A stretch of DNA of 64,000 nucleotides, from the NCBI GenBank assembly GCA_965203135.1, contig CBDBBO010000002.1, positions 372,001-436,000 on the forward strand, given 5' to 3'. This DNA is from CATOSD01 sp965203135. GTDB lineage: Bacteria > Chloroflexota > Dehalococcoidia > Lucifugimonadales > CATOSD01. The notes beneath the pieces were generated by a model. It worked only from the letters and a program-made list of their open reading frames with translations. It had not been told where the DNA came from and did no database searches. Positions within the stretch are counted from its first letter, which is position 1. Each line of letters starts with the position of its first letter. Of this stretch, positions 32,462 through 41,408 are shown piece by piece. The translations under genes were made by a program, and so were the position numbers.

Positions 32462-34753
32462 CTAGGGGTCGATGAACCAGCCGCCGTGCCACAGCCTGTA
32501 CGCCTCGTTGAACGCGTCCTCCCTGCCGCGCGGGACATTCTCCTTGAATGTCTGGTAAATCTGCTCTTCGGTTAGTTGTCTACCCGTGGTCTTTTGCAGC
32601 AGCAGCAGATCTCTGAAAGCTGCCGCCATCGCCTCTTCGCCCAGCCGCTCGAACAGGTTGTGAAGGAGATACTCTCCCAAGTCGTAGCTGCACCACCAGA
32701 GCGGCTCAGGATACTCCGGAGCAAGTTCAAGCAGCTTGCCGATCTTCCTAGCACCCTTGTTATGGCAGTTGTTAATGACGAGGTTTCGCGTTATCGGAAG
32801 GCGGGTCTTCAGGCTTTCGACGCCAATCGAGTCCAAGACGTACGATTCCACGAAATTGGCCCCACCCTCTATGAACCACGTGGGGCCGACCCCTCCTCGC
32901 AGGTAGTAGTGCCCGATCTCATGGTATATAGTACGCCTGTTTACATCGCTGAAGTCGTACATTACGAGCCTCATGTGGTCTCCCCGAAACTGCCCGCCGT
33001 AGTTTCTTGTGGCACCTCCTACCGGCTGAAGAACCAGCACTACGTCCTTCATCGGGAACGGAGTCCCAAAGAGAATCTCGGAGGCGCGCACCGCTTCCGC
33101 CATCATTCCCACCACATCCTTGTTTCGAGGAAATGGAATGGCCTGGAACGCCCAGAACTTGATCTCTCCCGACAGCGGAAGAGTGACGCTCTTGGACTGC
33201 GTGTAGCGATTCCGTGCCAGGCTCACAAACAGGTTTCTGGCATCCCCGGCCGCGTCTTCCAGTGCGATGAGCAGCGCGGCCTCTTCGTCGTCGATGCCGT
33301 CCGTGAACCAGGACTGCTCCGCCAGTAGAGCGAGATTGTCTTCACCTCTGTCCGCGATGCGGGCCAGCGTAAGCAAGAGATAGGCATCGTCTCCAGCACT
33401 CGAAAGGTCCAACAAGGCTCTCGCAAGCTCAATGTCGTCGGCCGCGGCCTGATGCAGTCGCGAGAGGGCCCACCAATCTTCCTGGACCAGATCGTCCGCG
33501 AACCAAGCCTGTCCAGCGACCCTCCGCGCCAACTCCAAGTCAAGTGAGGCGAGTTCGTTCAGGTCGTGAACCAATGACCACTCGCCGCCGGAAACATCGT
33601 CGGCGAACCAAGCGTATCCGGCCACGGTCCGCGCCAACTCGAGATCAATCATTGTCAGATTATTCAAGGAATGAAGCGTTCCCCATTCGTCATACAGCAC
33701 TTCGTCCGCAAGCCACTGGTAGCTCGCCAACAATCTCGCCAAATCAGGGTCCCTATCAGCGATAAGACGGAGGGTGTGAAACAGCCCTCGTTCCTCCTCG
33801 GTCGTAAGGCCGTCCGCATACCAGGGCAGGGCCGCGTACACCCCTACCAAGTCGAGCGCATTGCGCGTAAGGGGCTCAGTTTCTCCCAGCAATTGCCGTT
33901 CGCTGTCGGAAAGACCGTCGGTAAACCAGGGGAGGCTTGCCAGGTGACGCGCCAAGTCGAGTTCTCCGGATGCGACTCTTGCCAGAGCCCTCAGGGCCGC
34001 CAGCTCGCCGCTGGTTACACCATCCGCAATCCAAGAATAGCCAAGCACCTGATGGCCCAGTTCGAGATCCGTGGCGGCAAAGTCGTCAAGCCAGCGGAGA
34101 AACGCCACCTCACCTCGGCCGACGCTGTTGGCGATCCACTCCAGCCCGGCGACCGCCCTGGCCAGTTCGACATCTACCAGCCAGATGGACACGAGCTGCT
34201 CCGCGGCTGCTGAATAGGTGTCATCCGGAGGGTCGTCAAACCAGGACAGCAACTCCGAGAGCTGACTTCCTGCGATCTCTCGCGCGGTCGGGGTGGGCGT
34301 AGCGGTGGGCGCGGGCGTAGGCGTCTCCGTGGGCACGGGAGTTGGTGTCTCCGTCGGTACGGCGGTAGGCACTTCTGTCGGCACGGGCGTTGGCGTTTCC
34401 GTGGGCACGGGAGTGTGCGTTTCGGTGGGAACAGTGGTAGGCGTAGCGGTGGGCGTGTCCGCGGGCGCTGGCGTTGGCGTTTCCGTAGGCACAGGCGTGG
34501 GGGTACGGGTGGGCATTGGCGTAGCGGATGGCTCCGGCGTCGCGGTTGAAGTGGGCGATGGCTCAGAAGTTGGGAGCGATGCGACGGTTGGACTCGAGTC
34601 AGCCGTTACGATTGCCACTGGCGGCGGCCCATCCGCTACGGCAGCGGGTGACGGCGTGGCAGTTTGCCCGCCGCAGGAAACCAACAGAACGGCGCTAACG
34701 ACCGCAAGCCACCACAGCCACAATGCGGAACCGGTGGGCAGTCCGTTACGCAT
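32462..34753 (-). CDS. Lipoprotein with nine ~35-residue repeats and a gluzincin-type metallopeptidase domain
   Basis: A 763-aa extracytoplasmic protein. The signal LWWLAVVSAVLLVSC gives a lipobox Cys near residue 27. A Pro/Thr-rich linker spans about 28-160. Nine helical repeats of about 35 residues follow (consensus D-x-ELAR-x-x-A-x-x-x-WFADG-x-x-x-x-E-x-x-x-L), at about 170-500. The C-terminal domain has HEIGH (611-615) with a downstream Glu629 in WFIEGGANF, the zinc ligands of gluzincins of the MA clan. The repeat array does not match a family I know. Substrate unknown; a cell-surface protease with a protein-binding arm is plausible. Confidence 0.8.
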   Translation of the reverse strand: MRNGLPTGSALWLWWLAVVSAVLLVSCGGQTATPSPAAVADGPPPVAIVTADSSPTVASLPTSEPSPTSTATPEPSATPMPTRTPTPVPTETPTPAPADTPTATPTTVPTETHTPVPTETPTPVPTEVPTAVPTETPTPVPTETPTPAPTATPTPTAREIAGSQLSELLSWFDDPPDDTYSAAAEQLVSIWLVDVELARAVAGLEWIANSVGRGEVAFLRWLDDFAATDLELGHQVLGYSWIADGVTSGELAALRALARVASGELDLARHLASLPWFTDGLSDSERQLLGETEPLTRNALDLVGVYAALPWYADGLTTEEERGLFHTLRLIADRDPDLARLLASYQWLADEVLYDEWGTLHSLNNLTMIDLELARTVAGYAWFADDVSGGEWSLVHDLNELASLDLELARRVAGQAWFADDLVQEDWWALSRLHQAAADDIELARALLDLSSAGDDAYLLLTLARIADRGEDNLALLAEQSWFTDGIDDEEAALLIALEDAAGDARNLFVSLARNRYTQSKSVTLPLSGEIKFWAFQAIPFPRNKDVVGMMAEAVRASEILFGTPFPMKDVVLVLQPVGGATRNYGGQFRGDHMRLVMYDFSDVNRRTIYHEIGHYYLRGGVGPTWFIEGGANFVESYVLDSIGVESLKTRLPITRNLVINNCHNKGARKIGKLLELAPEYPEPLWWCSYDLGEYLLHNLFERLGEEAMAAAFRDLLLLQKTTGRQLTEEQIYQTFKENVPRGREDAFNEAYRLWHGGWFIDP

Positions 34754-34784
34754 ATGGCGCCTTCTCTCTTCCCTCGATTCCCCT

Positions 34785-35158
34785 CTACCGGGGAGATGTG
34801 TCTGTCGGTCTCAACAGCCGTTCGACCCTGTCCAGCAGCCTGCAGCCCACGTCGTACTTGCTCATCAGCGGTAGCTCCTCCACGCCGCCCTCGCGGTCCA
34901 GCAGCACCACCTTGTTGGTGTCCACCGCGAACCCGCTGCCGGGAGACGTGATGTCGTTCGCCGCGATTAGGTGAAGCCCCTTACCGACGAGCTTGGCCTG
35001 CGCGTTTTCCAGCAGGTCCTCGCTTTCGGCGGCGAACCCCACCTTGACGAGCCTCTCCCCCGTCGCCTCCGCGAGAATGTCCGGGTTCTTGGTGAGCTCT
35101 ATCGTCCAGGTGTCCGACTCGCCCTTCTTCACCTTCTGGTCGGCGGCGGATACGGCAC
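34785..35158 (-). pseudogene. Duplicated 3' fragment of coaBC
   Basis: Encodes the last ~110 residues of the CoaB domain (GESDTWTIELTKNPDILAEA, then AANDITSPGSGFAVDTNKVV, KYDVGCRLLDRVERLL). It is nearly identical to 35980-36320 of the intact coaBC upstream, with scattered silent differences and a different last few residues. It lacks the CoaC domain and the start of CoaB, so it is non-functional alone. It lies on the other side of the Uma2 gene. Confidence 0.85.
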
Positions 35159-35193
35159 GCTGACGAGAGGCTCATCAAGCCGGAATGACGGTG

Positions 35194-35889
35194 TCATTGT
35201 TCCTGGCGACGGAGTAGTTCTTCCAGTTCGCGGACGCGGGCCTCGGCAGCGTCGGCGCGTGCCCGCTCATCCTCGAAGGTGGCTATGCGCCTCCCCGTGG
35301 CCGGGTCGTGCCAGCCCAACTGTCCGCGCTCCCACTGTAGGTGCAGGTCCAGCACCGCGCTGTAGCCCCGCAAACTACCGTCAGGGAGCTCCTCTATCTC
35401 TATGGCGACGTACACCCCGTCCACCAGACGCTCCCCGGCCAATCGCGCCCCGTGATGCTCACCGGTCTCGTCGAACCGCCAGTACTCCCTTATCCCCAGA
35501 GCGGCGTAGTCCTCACGTTTCTCCGTAACGTCGATGCGGCCCGTGCGACGAGACGCGATTTCCAGCACGAAGTCCGGGGGTTTGCCCTGTTCCGATATGA
35601 CGTAGGCGTTGCTCCGACGGTAAGCCGCAGGGTCCACGTCGAAGGCCACGAGCAGGTCCGGGTAGCGTACTCCGGCCATGTCGGTGGTGGGAACGGGGCT
35701 GAGGTAATGCTCTCCGGCCACCAGCGTGGTCTCGGGGTTGCCCAAGTGCTGGGCCAAGTGGTGAACGTTTCCGGTGCTGGCGAGATGGTCGAAGCTGGTC
35801 AAATCGTCGGGCTCGCGTTCCGGCGGGTCCGGAAACCTGAAGGAACTCCGTACTCGCGTAGTGCCGGGGGTGGTGTCTGGTGTGGTCAT
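35194..35889 (-). CDS. Uma2-family (DUF820) putative endonuclease
   Basis: A 231-aa PD-(D/E)XK-fold protein: YPDLLVAFDVDPAAYRRSNAYVISEQGKPPDFVLEIASRRTG (Asp and Glu-x-x-Ser in place of ExK), then EKREDYAALGIREYWRFDE. The C-terminus is a short coiled coil (ERARADAAEARVRELEELLRR). Uma2 proteins occur in many copies in cyanobacteria and Chloroflexota, and their natural role is unsettled. The ATG at 35889 is chosen over 35919 because AGGTGCGAG lies close upstream. It is bracketed by the two coaBC 3' copies. Confidence 0.85.
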   Translation of the reverse strand: MTTPDTTPGTTRVRSSFRFPDPPEREPDDLTSFDHLASTGNVHHLAQHLGNPETTLVAGEHYLSPVPTTDMAGVRYPDLLVAFDVDPAAYRRSNAYVISEQGKPPDFVLEIASRRTGRIDVTEKREDYAALGIREYWRFDETGEHHGARLAGERLVDGVYVAIEIEELPDGSLRGYSAVLDLHLQWERGQLGWHDPATGRRIATFEDERARADAAEARVRELEELLRRQEQ

Positions 35890-35970
35890 CTCGCACCTGG
35901 CAGTCGGGCAGTGGGCCATATCGGCGACAATATCATACAGGCGTCCTACTGCTCTTTGCTAACTGTGTCC

Positions 35971-37170
35971 TTATCGCAGCAGCTCGCCCACCCTGTCCAG
36001 CAGCCGGCAGCCCACGTCGTACTTGCTCATCAGCGGTAGCTCCTCCACCCCGCCCTCGCGGTCCAGCAGCACTACCTTGTTGGTATCCACCGCGAACCCG
36101 CTCCCCGGCGAGGTGATGTCGTTCGCCGCGATGAGGTGAAGACCCTTGCCGACGAGCTTGGCCTGCGCATTCTCCAGCAGGTCCTCGCTCTCCGCCGCGA
36201 ACCCCACCTTGACTAGCCTCTCGCCCGTCGCCTCCGCGAGAATGTCTGGGTTCTTGGTAAGCTCTATGGTCCAGGTGTCCGACTCGCCCTTCTTGACCTT
36301 TTGGTCGGCGGCGGAAACCGGCCGCCAGTCCGCCACCGCCGCCGCCATCACCAGCGCGTCAGCATCGCGGCACTCCGCCAGCACCGCGTCGCGCATCTGG
36401 AGCGCCGTGCCTACCTTGACGACGCGCACTCCCACCGGGTCCGGAAGCGCCGTCGGTGCGGACACGATGACCGCCGAAGCTCCCCGGTCGCGGGCAGCCT
36501 CCGCTATCGCGAAACCCATCTTCCCGGACGAGCGGTTGGCTATCACTCGCACCGGATCGAGTGGCTCTTCGGTCCCACCCGCGCTTACCACTATCTTCCG
36601 ACTGGCCAGGCTGCCATTCCTGGCGAGGGCAATCTTCGCGAGCTCGATGATTTCCGCCGGTTCCACCATACGACCCCGCCCCACCAGTCCTGAAGCCATG
36701 CGCCCGCTCGCCGGCCCTGCGATCACGACGCCCCTCTTGCGCAGCCTCTCCACGTTCTCCTGTGTGGCAGCGTTCTCGTACATGTTGGCGTCCATCGCGG
36801 GCGCCACTATCACCGGGGCCTCTGTCGCCAGCACCGTGGTCGTCAGCGCGTCGTCTGCGAAGCCCCACGCCAGCTTGGCCATCGTGTTGGCAGTAGCCGG
36901 CGCGATGACGACGACCTCGGCCCGCTCCGCCATCGCGATGTGGTCCATACTCAGCTCAGATTGCGGGTCGTACACGTCCGTGACGACCGGGCCATGCGTA
37001 ATGCTGCCGAACGTCAGCGGTGTCAGGAAGTTGGTGGCGCCCCTCGTCAGCACCACGTCCACCGCGGCCTCCGCCTGCGTCAGCTTGCTCGCCAGGTCGA
37101 CGGCCTTGAAGCAGGCGATGCTGCCGGTCACCCCGAGCACCACGCGGCGGCCCGCTAGCGGACTAGCCAT
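35971..37170 (-). CDS. coaBC: Bifunctional phosphopantothenoylcysteine decarboxylase/phosphopantothenate-cysteine ligase
   Basis: Two steps of coenzyme A synthesis in one 399-aa protein. N-terminal CoaC flavoprotein: GVTGSIACFKAVDLASKL, APATANTMAKLAWGFADD, APAMDANMYENAATQENV, and the active-site Cys region replaced by VVIAGPASGRMASGLVGRGRM. C-terminal CoaB: VSAGGTEEPLDPVRVIANRSSGKMG and LTKNPDIL with the conserved Lys. The ATG at 37170 follows GGAGG and overlaps coaX by 8 bp. The usual CoaC Cys in the flap was not seen, so decarboxylase details need alignment. Confidence 0.93.
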   Translation of the reverse strand: MASPLAGRRVVLGVTGSIACFKAVDLASKLTQAEAAVDVVLTRGATNFLTPLTFGSITHGPVVTDVYDPQSELSMDHIAMAERAEVVVIAPATANTMAKLAWGFADDALTTTVLATEAPVIVAPAMDANMYENAATQENVERLRKRGVVIAGPASGRMASGLVGRGRMVEPAEIIELAKIALARNGSLASRKIVVSAGGTEEPLDPVRVIANRSSGKMGFAIAEAARDRGASAVIVSAPTALPDPVGVRVVKVGTALQMRDAVLAECRDADALVMAAAVADWRPVSAADQKVKKGESDTWTIELTKNPDILAEATGERLVKVGFAAESEDLLENAQAKLVGKGLHLIAANDITSPGSGFAVDTNKVVLLDREGGVEELPLMSKYDVGCRLLDRVGELLR

Positions 37171-37963
37171 CGCTGACGCCTCCATCGTTCGCGCCGACCT
37201 TAACGTTCATCTCGTAGATGATTCGCAGTCCGACGAGCGTGAGATCCGGGTCGACCGCGTCGAATAGCCCCACTTCGTCCGCGACCACTCCCGCGAGCCC
37301 TCCGGTCGCTATCACCTTCGAACCGCCACCAAGTTCCGCGTCGAATCTTGCCACCATGCCTTTAATCAGCTCCGCGTAGCCCAGTATCAGCCCCGATTGG
37401 ATGGCGTGTATGGTGTTGCCACCTATTGCCGCCGGGGGTGCGGACAGCTCGACGCGGCGTAGCATCGAGGTCCGCCTGAAGAGAGTGTCCGCAGCCAGCG
37501 AGATGCCGGGAGCGATGGCCCCGCCGAGGTAATCTCCGTCGGCCGTCACGGCGTCAAGCACGGTCGCCGTGCCCACGTCAACCACGATGGCCGGTCCGCC
37601 GTACAGGTGCAGCGCCGCCGCGGCGTCCACGATGCGGTCGGCTCCCACGTCGCGCGGGCTGTCGTACAGTATGCGTATTCCGGTCTCAACGTCGGCGCCC
37701 ACCACGAGAGGCTCGACTCCGAAGTACTCCTCGCACACCTCCACTAGCGACGCGGTGAGCGGTGGCACCACGCTGCACATGGAAACGGAGTCGATTGCGG
37801 AGGGATCAATGCCGCGAATTGGCAGTAGCTGACGGATTAGCAGACCGTACTCGTCTGACAGGCGCTCCACGTCCGTCGCGAGCCGTCCCCTGGCCCTGAC
37901 AGAGCCACCTTCGAACACGCCCAGCGTGATGTTGGTGTTGCCCACGTCGATAGCGAGTAGCAT
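37163..37963 (-). CDS. coaX: Type III pantothenate kinase
   Basis: First committed step of CoA synthesis, phosphorylating pantothenate. The 266-aa ASKHA-fold protein begins MLLAIDVGNTNITLGVFEGG and has VVDVGTATVLDAVTADGDYLGGAIAPGISLAADTLF and IQSGLILGYAELIKGMV. It overlaps coaBC, giving a coaX-coaBC operon for pantothenate to phosphopantetheine. Confidence 0.95.
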   Translation of the reverse strand: MLLAIDVGNTNITLGVFEGGSVRARGRLATDVERLSDEYGLLIRQLLPIRGIDPSAIDSVSMCSVVPPLTASLVEVCEEYFGVEPLVVGADVETGIRILYDSPRDVGADRIVDAAAALHLYGGPAIVVDVGTATVLDAVTADGDYLGGAIAPGISLAADTLFRRTSMLRRVELSAPPAAIGGNTIHAIQSGLILGYAELIKGMVARFDAELGGGSKVIATGGLAGVVADEVGLFDAVDPDLTLVGLRIIYEMNVKVGANDGGVSDG

Positions 37964-38047
37964 TCTATGCGCTCACTGTGTCAAGCCGACCGGCGCGCCT
38001 CAGTCGAGTCGAAAGGCCATCCGCACCGGGCGCTCCCGGTTCCGGCG

Positions 38048-39193
38048 CTACTTCCGGATTATGGCGTTGCCCTCTCTCTGCCAGCGTGCGCTAAGGTAGT
38101 CGCTCGCGGCGAGCAGCTTGTCCAGCGAAGGATACTCCGATTCGCTGAGCTTGGGCGCGCCTAGCACCTTGGCCGCGTCGGAAGCCGCGGCCTGTCCAGA
38201 TATGCGCTCTCGCTCCCGGTTGGTCCACGCCTCGGCGATATGAACATCCCACTTGGAATCGCCCTGGCTGGAGGATGTCACCGCGCCCTTGGGCTCTATC
38301 CGGAGAATCTCGACAGCCTCTGGGGCCTGCGAGTCGGACGCCGGGCTCTCAGCGCTCTTCGCCCGCTTCGGCTTTTCCGCGTCCGCGGACCGCTCGCGGG
38401 CCGCGCCGCCGTCGCTGGACTGCGGTCGCCGCTGTCTGCCACCGCCCACGATCTGCGGGCGGGGAGGCGCGCCGCCGTTCACGCCCTGCGTGCGCGCATT
38501 GGTGAAGCTGACGATGGTGTCGCCGCCGTCCGCCGGCCTCTCCACAATTACATCCTTGGAGGCCTCCAGGAAGCGGGTGAACGTGCTGTGGCCGAGCGCC
38601 TTGTAGCTGAAGCTGGGGTCGATTCGCTGCATCGTCTGGTACAGCCTTGAGCCGCCGACCACGCCCTCGGAGTCCATGGACGCGTTGATCGCGCGGCGCA
38701 GCAACACCTCGGCCTGCGGTTCGCTCGACCGCCGCCGGCGCCGCTGGGCCTGCGCGGCGGGCTTGGGGTCGTCTTCGAGGTAGATATAGCGATCGCAGGA
38801 CTTCACCAGCGTTGGCGAAGAGTGACCCCGCCGACCGGCGCCAATCGCCGTCTTGCCCGCGGAGCGCAGCTTGTTTACGAGCGGCACGAAATCACTGTCC
38901 GAAGACACTATAACGAACACGTCCACCGGCGCACTGTACAGCAGGTCTATCGCGTCGATGGTGAGCGAAATGTCGCTGGAATTCTTGCTCTGCTTCGTCG
39001 AACGGAAGTGGTGAGACGCTTCGATTCCGTACTCCAGAAGCTGGTCGCGCTTGCTGCGATGTACCGACCAGTCGGCGTAGGCCCGCTTGATAATCACCCG
39101 GCCCACGTCGGACAACTGGTCCAGCAGGGCCTCCATAGATTCCAGCCCCACGTTCTCGTAGTCCACCAACACGGCTACATTTTCTTCGGCCAA
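38048..39193 (-). CDS. NYN-domain protein with LOTUS/OST-HTH domain
   Basis: A 381-aa protein. Residues 1-145 form a NYN/LabA-like PIN nuclease fold (AVLVDYENVGLESM, SSDISLTIDAIDLLYS, VFVIVSSDSDFVPLVNKLRSAG), with the usual acidic residues present. Residues about 165-240 resemble a LOTUS (OST-HTH) RNA-binding domain (EVLLRRAINASMDSEGVVGGSRLYQTM, SYKALGHSTFTRFLEA). A disordered Arg/Pro-rich stretch and a conserved-looking C-terminal helix end the protein. RNA cleavage or sequestration is inferred. It is the second NYN gene in the window. Confidence 0.85.
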   Translation of the reverse strand: MAEENVAVLVDYENVGLESMEALLDQLSDVGRVIIKRAYADWSVHRSKRDQLLEYGIEASHHFRSTKQSKNSSDISLTIDAIDLLYSAPVDVFVIVSSDSDFVPLVNKLRSAGKTAIGAGRRGHSSPTLVKSCDRYIYLEDDPKPAAQAQRRRRRSSEPQAEVLLRRAINASMDSEGVVGGSRLYQTMQRIDPSFSYKALGHSTFTRFLEASKDVIVERPADGGDTIVSFTNARTQGVNGGAPPRPQIVGGGRQRRPQSSDGGAARERSADAEKPKRAKSAESPASDSQAPEAVEILRIEPKGAVTSSSQGDSKWDVHIAEAWTNRERERISGQAAASDAAKVLGAPKLSESEYPSLDKLLAASDYLSARWQREGNAIIRK

Positions 39194-39278
39194 AGCCTCT
39201 CAACCCCTTCTATCTGCGACTCCGCGTTCCATTGACGCCGCGGACATTGTACCACTATCGGCAAGCGGCGTAGCGTCA

Positions 39279-39647
39279 CTACTCAGTGGGCTTGCCGAAC
39301 AGCAGCACCAGCCGCAGCGGCCCGCTTCCCGTGTTGCGAAACCCGTGATCAACTCCCGGCGGCACCAGGACCGCGTCCCCCGCCGCAACCGGCACGTCTT
39401 CACCCTCTATCCACATCACGCCCTCGCCCTCCAGGAAGTAGTACGTCTCCTCCAGGCTGCGGTCGCCGTCATGAACGTGGCTGCCCTCGCTCACTCCCGG
39501 GTCCAGCTCCCAAACGTCGAACGTGACGCCGACCTTGCTCACGTCCTTGAAGAACCGGCGCAGGCGGATCGCGCCATCGCCGCCGTGCATCGCCTCGTAG
39601 TCCACCACATCCTCGGTGTCCTTCTCCAGCCAGTAAGTCGTGGCCAT
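39279..39647 (-). CDS. Cupin-domain protein
   Basis: A 122-aa single-domain cupin: metal motif 1 GSHVHDGDRSLEETYYFLEGEG (His and Glu ligands) and motif 2 GVDHGFRNTGSGPLRLVLLFG. AGGAG precedes the ATG at 39647. It lies 10 bp after an amidohydrolase gene on the same strand and may act on its product. No substrate can be assigned. Confidence 0.85.
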   Translation of the reverse strand: MATTYWLEKDTEDVVDYEAMHGGDGAIRLRRFFKDVSKVGVTFDVWELDPGVSEGSHVHDGDRSLEETYYFLEGEGVMWIEGEDVPVAAGDAVLVPPGVDHGFRNTGSGPLRLVLLFGKPTE

Positions 39648-39657
39648 GTTGTTGCTC

Positions 39658-41346
39658 CTAGAAGTAGGCGTCCGCATTGCGGGGGTCGCGGGCGTTGCGC
39701 TCGTCCTTGCGCGAGCCGCCGTCAACCGCCCTGTCGTAGTGCACGCGCCCACCGATGATGGTCGCGTCGATCTCGATGTCGTCGATCCTGCGTGGTTCAA
39801 CCGCAAGCGGGTCGCCCGATAGCACGACCACGTCGCCCAGCTTACCCGGCTCAATAGAGCCCTTGTCGTCCTCCTCGAACGCAAGGTAGGCGGCATCGAT
39901 GGTCATGGAGCGTAGGGATTCCTCCGGCGACAGGCAGAACTCGGGCCCCAGCTCGTTGCCGTCCCGCGTCAGCCGGTTCGCCGCGGTGTGGACGTTCAAC
40001 ATCGGGTCCACCGGCGTCACGAACCAGTCCGAGTGCCCTCCGAACTTGATGCTCCGGTCGAGCGCGCTCTTGAGCGGGCTGATGCGCGGCCCTCGCTCCG
40101 GGCCCAGGAACAGGTCACGGTGCCGGTCTCCCCAGTGGTAGACGTGAAGGTTGAAGAACGAAGCCAGCACGCCCATTTCCGCCATGCGGTCGAGCTGGTC
40201 CTCGCGCACCGCCTGGCAGTGCTCGATGCGGAAACGGTGATCGCGCTTGGGGTATCGCTCCAGCGTGTATTCGAAAGCGTCCAGGATGGCGTCGATTGCG
40301 GCGTCACCGTTGCCGTGTATGCCCACCTGGAAGTCCGCGCGGTTGCCCTGGTCCACCAACACGTTGAGCTGCTCCTGAGGCATGATCAGTATGCCGCTCT
40401 CGTCGGGCCGGTCGTAGTAGGGCTGTGTGAGCGCGCCGGAGTGGCCCTGGATCGACCCGTCGGCGCCTATCTTCAGGATGCCAACCTTGATATCATCGCC
40501 GCCGAAGCCGCTCCGTATCTCCGCCTCCGCGTACTTTGGCACCACGTCCAGCGGCGACTCGCGCTCCAGCATCGACATGAAGCTGCGCGCCACGTAGGCC
40601 CGGATAGGGAACTTTCCCTGCCTTGCCGCGATCTGGTACGCGCTGAAGCCGCCAATCGGGTTGCCCGTATCGTGCAGCGATGTCACGCCCGTCTTCATCA
40701 TCTGCTTGGCCGCCCACTCCAGGCCGTCCACCATCTGCGAAATGCCCGGCTGCGGAACCAGGAAACGCACCAGGTTGCCCGCGCGCTCGTACAGCAGGCC
40801 AGTGGCGTCTCCGTTGGCGTCCCGGTCGATGCGACCACCAACCGGGTCCGGCGTGGATCTGGTGACCCCGGCCATCTCCAGCGCGCGGCTGTTGGCGTAG
40901 CTCAGGTGCCCAGCTACGTAGGAGATATACACCGGATTGTTGGGCGTGGCGGCGTCCATGTCCTGCCGGGTGATGTGCCGCATGTCCTGGACCAGCGAGT
41001 CGTCGAACCCGCGGCCGGATATCCACTCTCCCCGGCCCGCCTGCTTGGCCGCCTCGCCAAGCTTCTCCACGATGTCCGCGATGGTGGCGTTTGGCGGGGT
41101 GCCGCAGTTCACCATCTCCAGGTTGTAGTGCGCGGCCATCACCGGGTGGACGTGGGATTCCACGAACCCCGGCACCACGGTCTTGCCGTCCAGGTCGAGC
41201 ACCGTCGCCGGATCGACTGCCATGCTCATCGCCTCTTCGTTCGTGCCCACTCGCACGATCCGCCCGCCCAGTATCGCCACCGCCTCTGCGCGGGAGCTAC
41301 GGTCGTCGAGCGTTATCACGTTGGCGTTTGTGATTATCAGGTTCAT
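39658..41346 (-). CDS. Amidohydrolase family 3 (YtcJ-like) metal-dependent hydrolase
   Basis: A 562-aa protein with composite beta-sandwich and TIM barrel. The metal site is VVPGFVESHVHPVMAAHYN; later barrel His residues lie in GIHGNGDAAIDAILDAFEYTL and RIEHCQAVREDQLDRMAEMG, and the last Asp is in GGHSDWFVTPVDPML. The C-terminal GKLGDVVVLSGDPLAV is typical of the family. Substrates of YtcJ-like enzymes are mostly unknown. It is downstream of an aminotransferase gene (62 bp gap) and upstream of the cupin. Confidence 0.9.
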   Translation of the reverse strand: MNLIITNANVITLDDRSSRAEAVAILGGRIVRVGTNEEAMSMAVDPATVLDLDGKTVVPGFVESHVHPVMAAHYNLEMVNCGTPPNATIADIVEKLGEAAKQAGRGEWISGRGFDDSLVQDMRHITRQDMDAATPNNPVYISYVAGHLSYANSRALEMAGVTRSTPDPVGGRIDRDANGDATGLLYERAGNLVRFLVPQPGISQMVDGLEWAAKQMMKTGVTSLHDTGNPIGGFSAYQIAARQGKFPIRAYVARSFMSMLERESPLDVVPKYAEAEIRSGFGGDDIKVGILKIGADGSIQGHSGALTQPYYDRPDESGILIMPQEQLNVLVDQGNRADFQVGIHGNGDAAIDAILDAFEYTLERYPKRDHRFRIEHCQAVREDQLDRMAEMGVLASFFNLHVYHWGDRHRDLFLGPERGPRISPLKSALDRSIKFGGHSDWFVTPVDPMLNVHTAANRLTRDGNELGPEFCLSPEESLRSMTIDAAYLAFEEDDKGSIEPGKLGDVVVLSGDPLAVEPRRIDDIEIDATIIGGRVHYDRAVDGGSRKDERNARDPRNADAYF

Positions 41347-41408
41347 CGCCTATCCTCCCGGTGAGCGGGACTGTATTGTCTGCGCAGTGACGGCCGCCGC
41401 CCGTCGCC

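Noticed and set aside
34293..34874. Plus-strand Gly/Val repeat protein (GVGVSVGTGVGV)
   Set aside because: It is the complement of the Pro/Thr linker of the lipoprotein at 32462-34753. The same applies to 43250-43621 opposite the selenoprotein linker.
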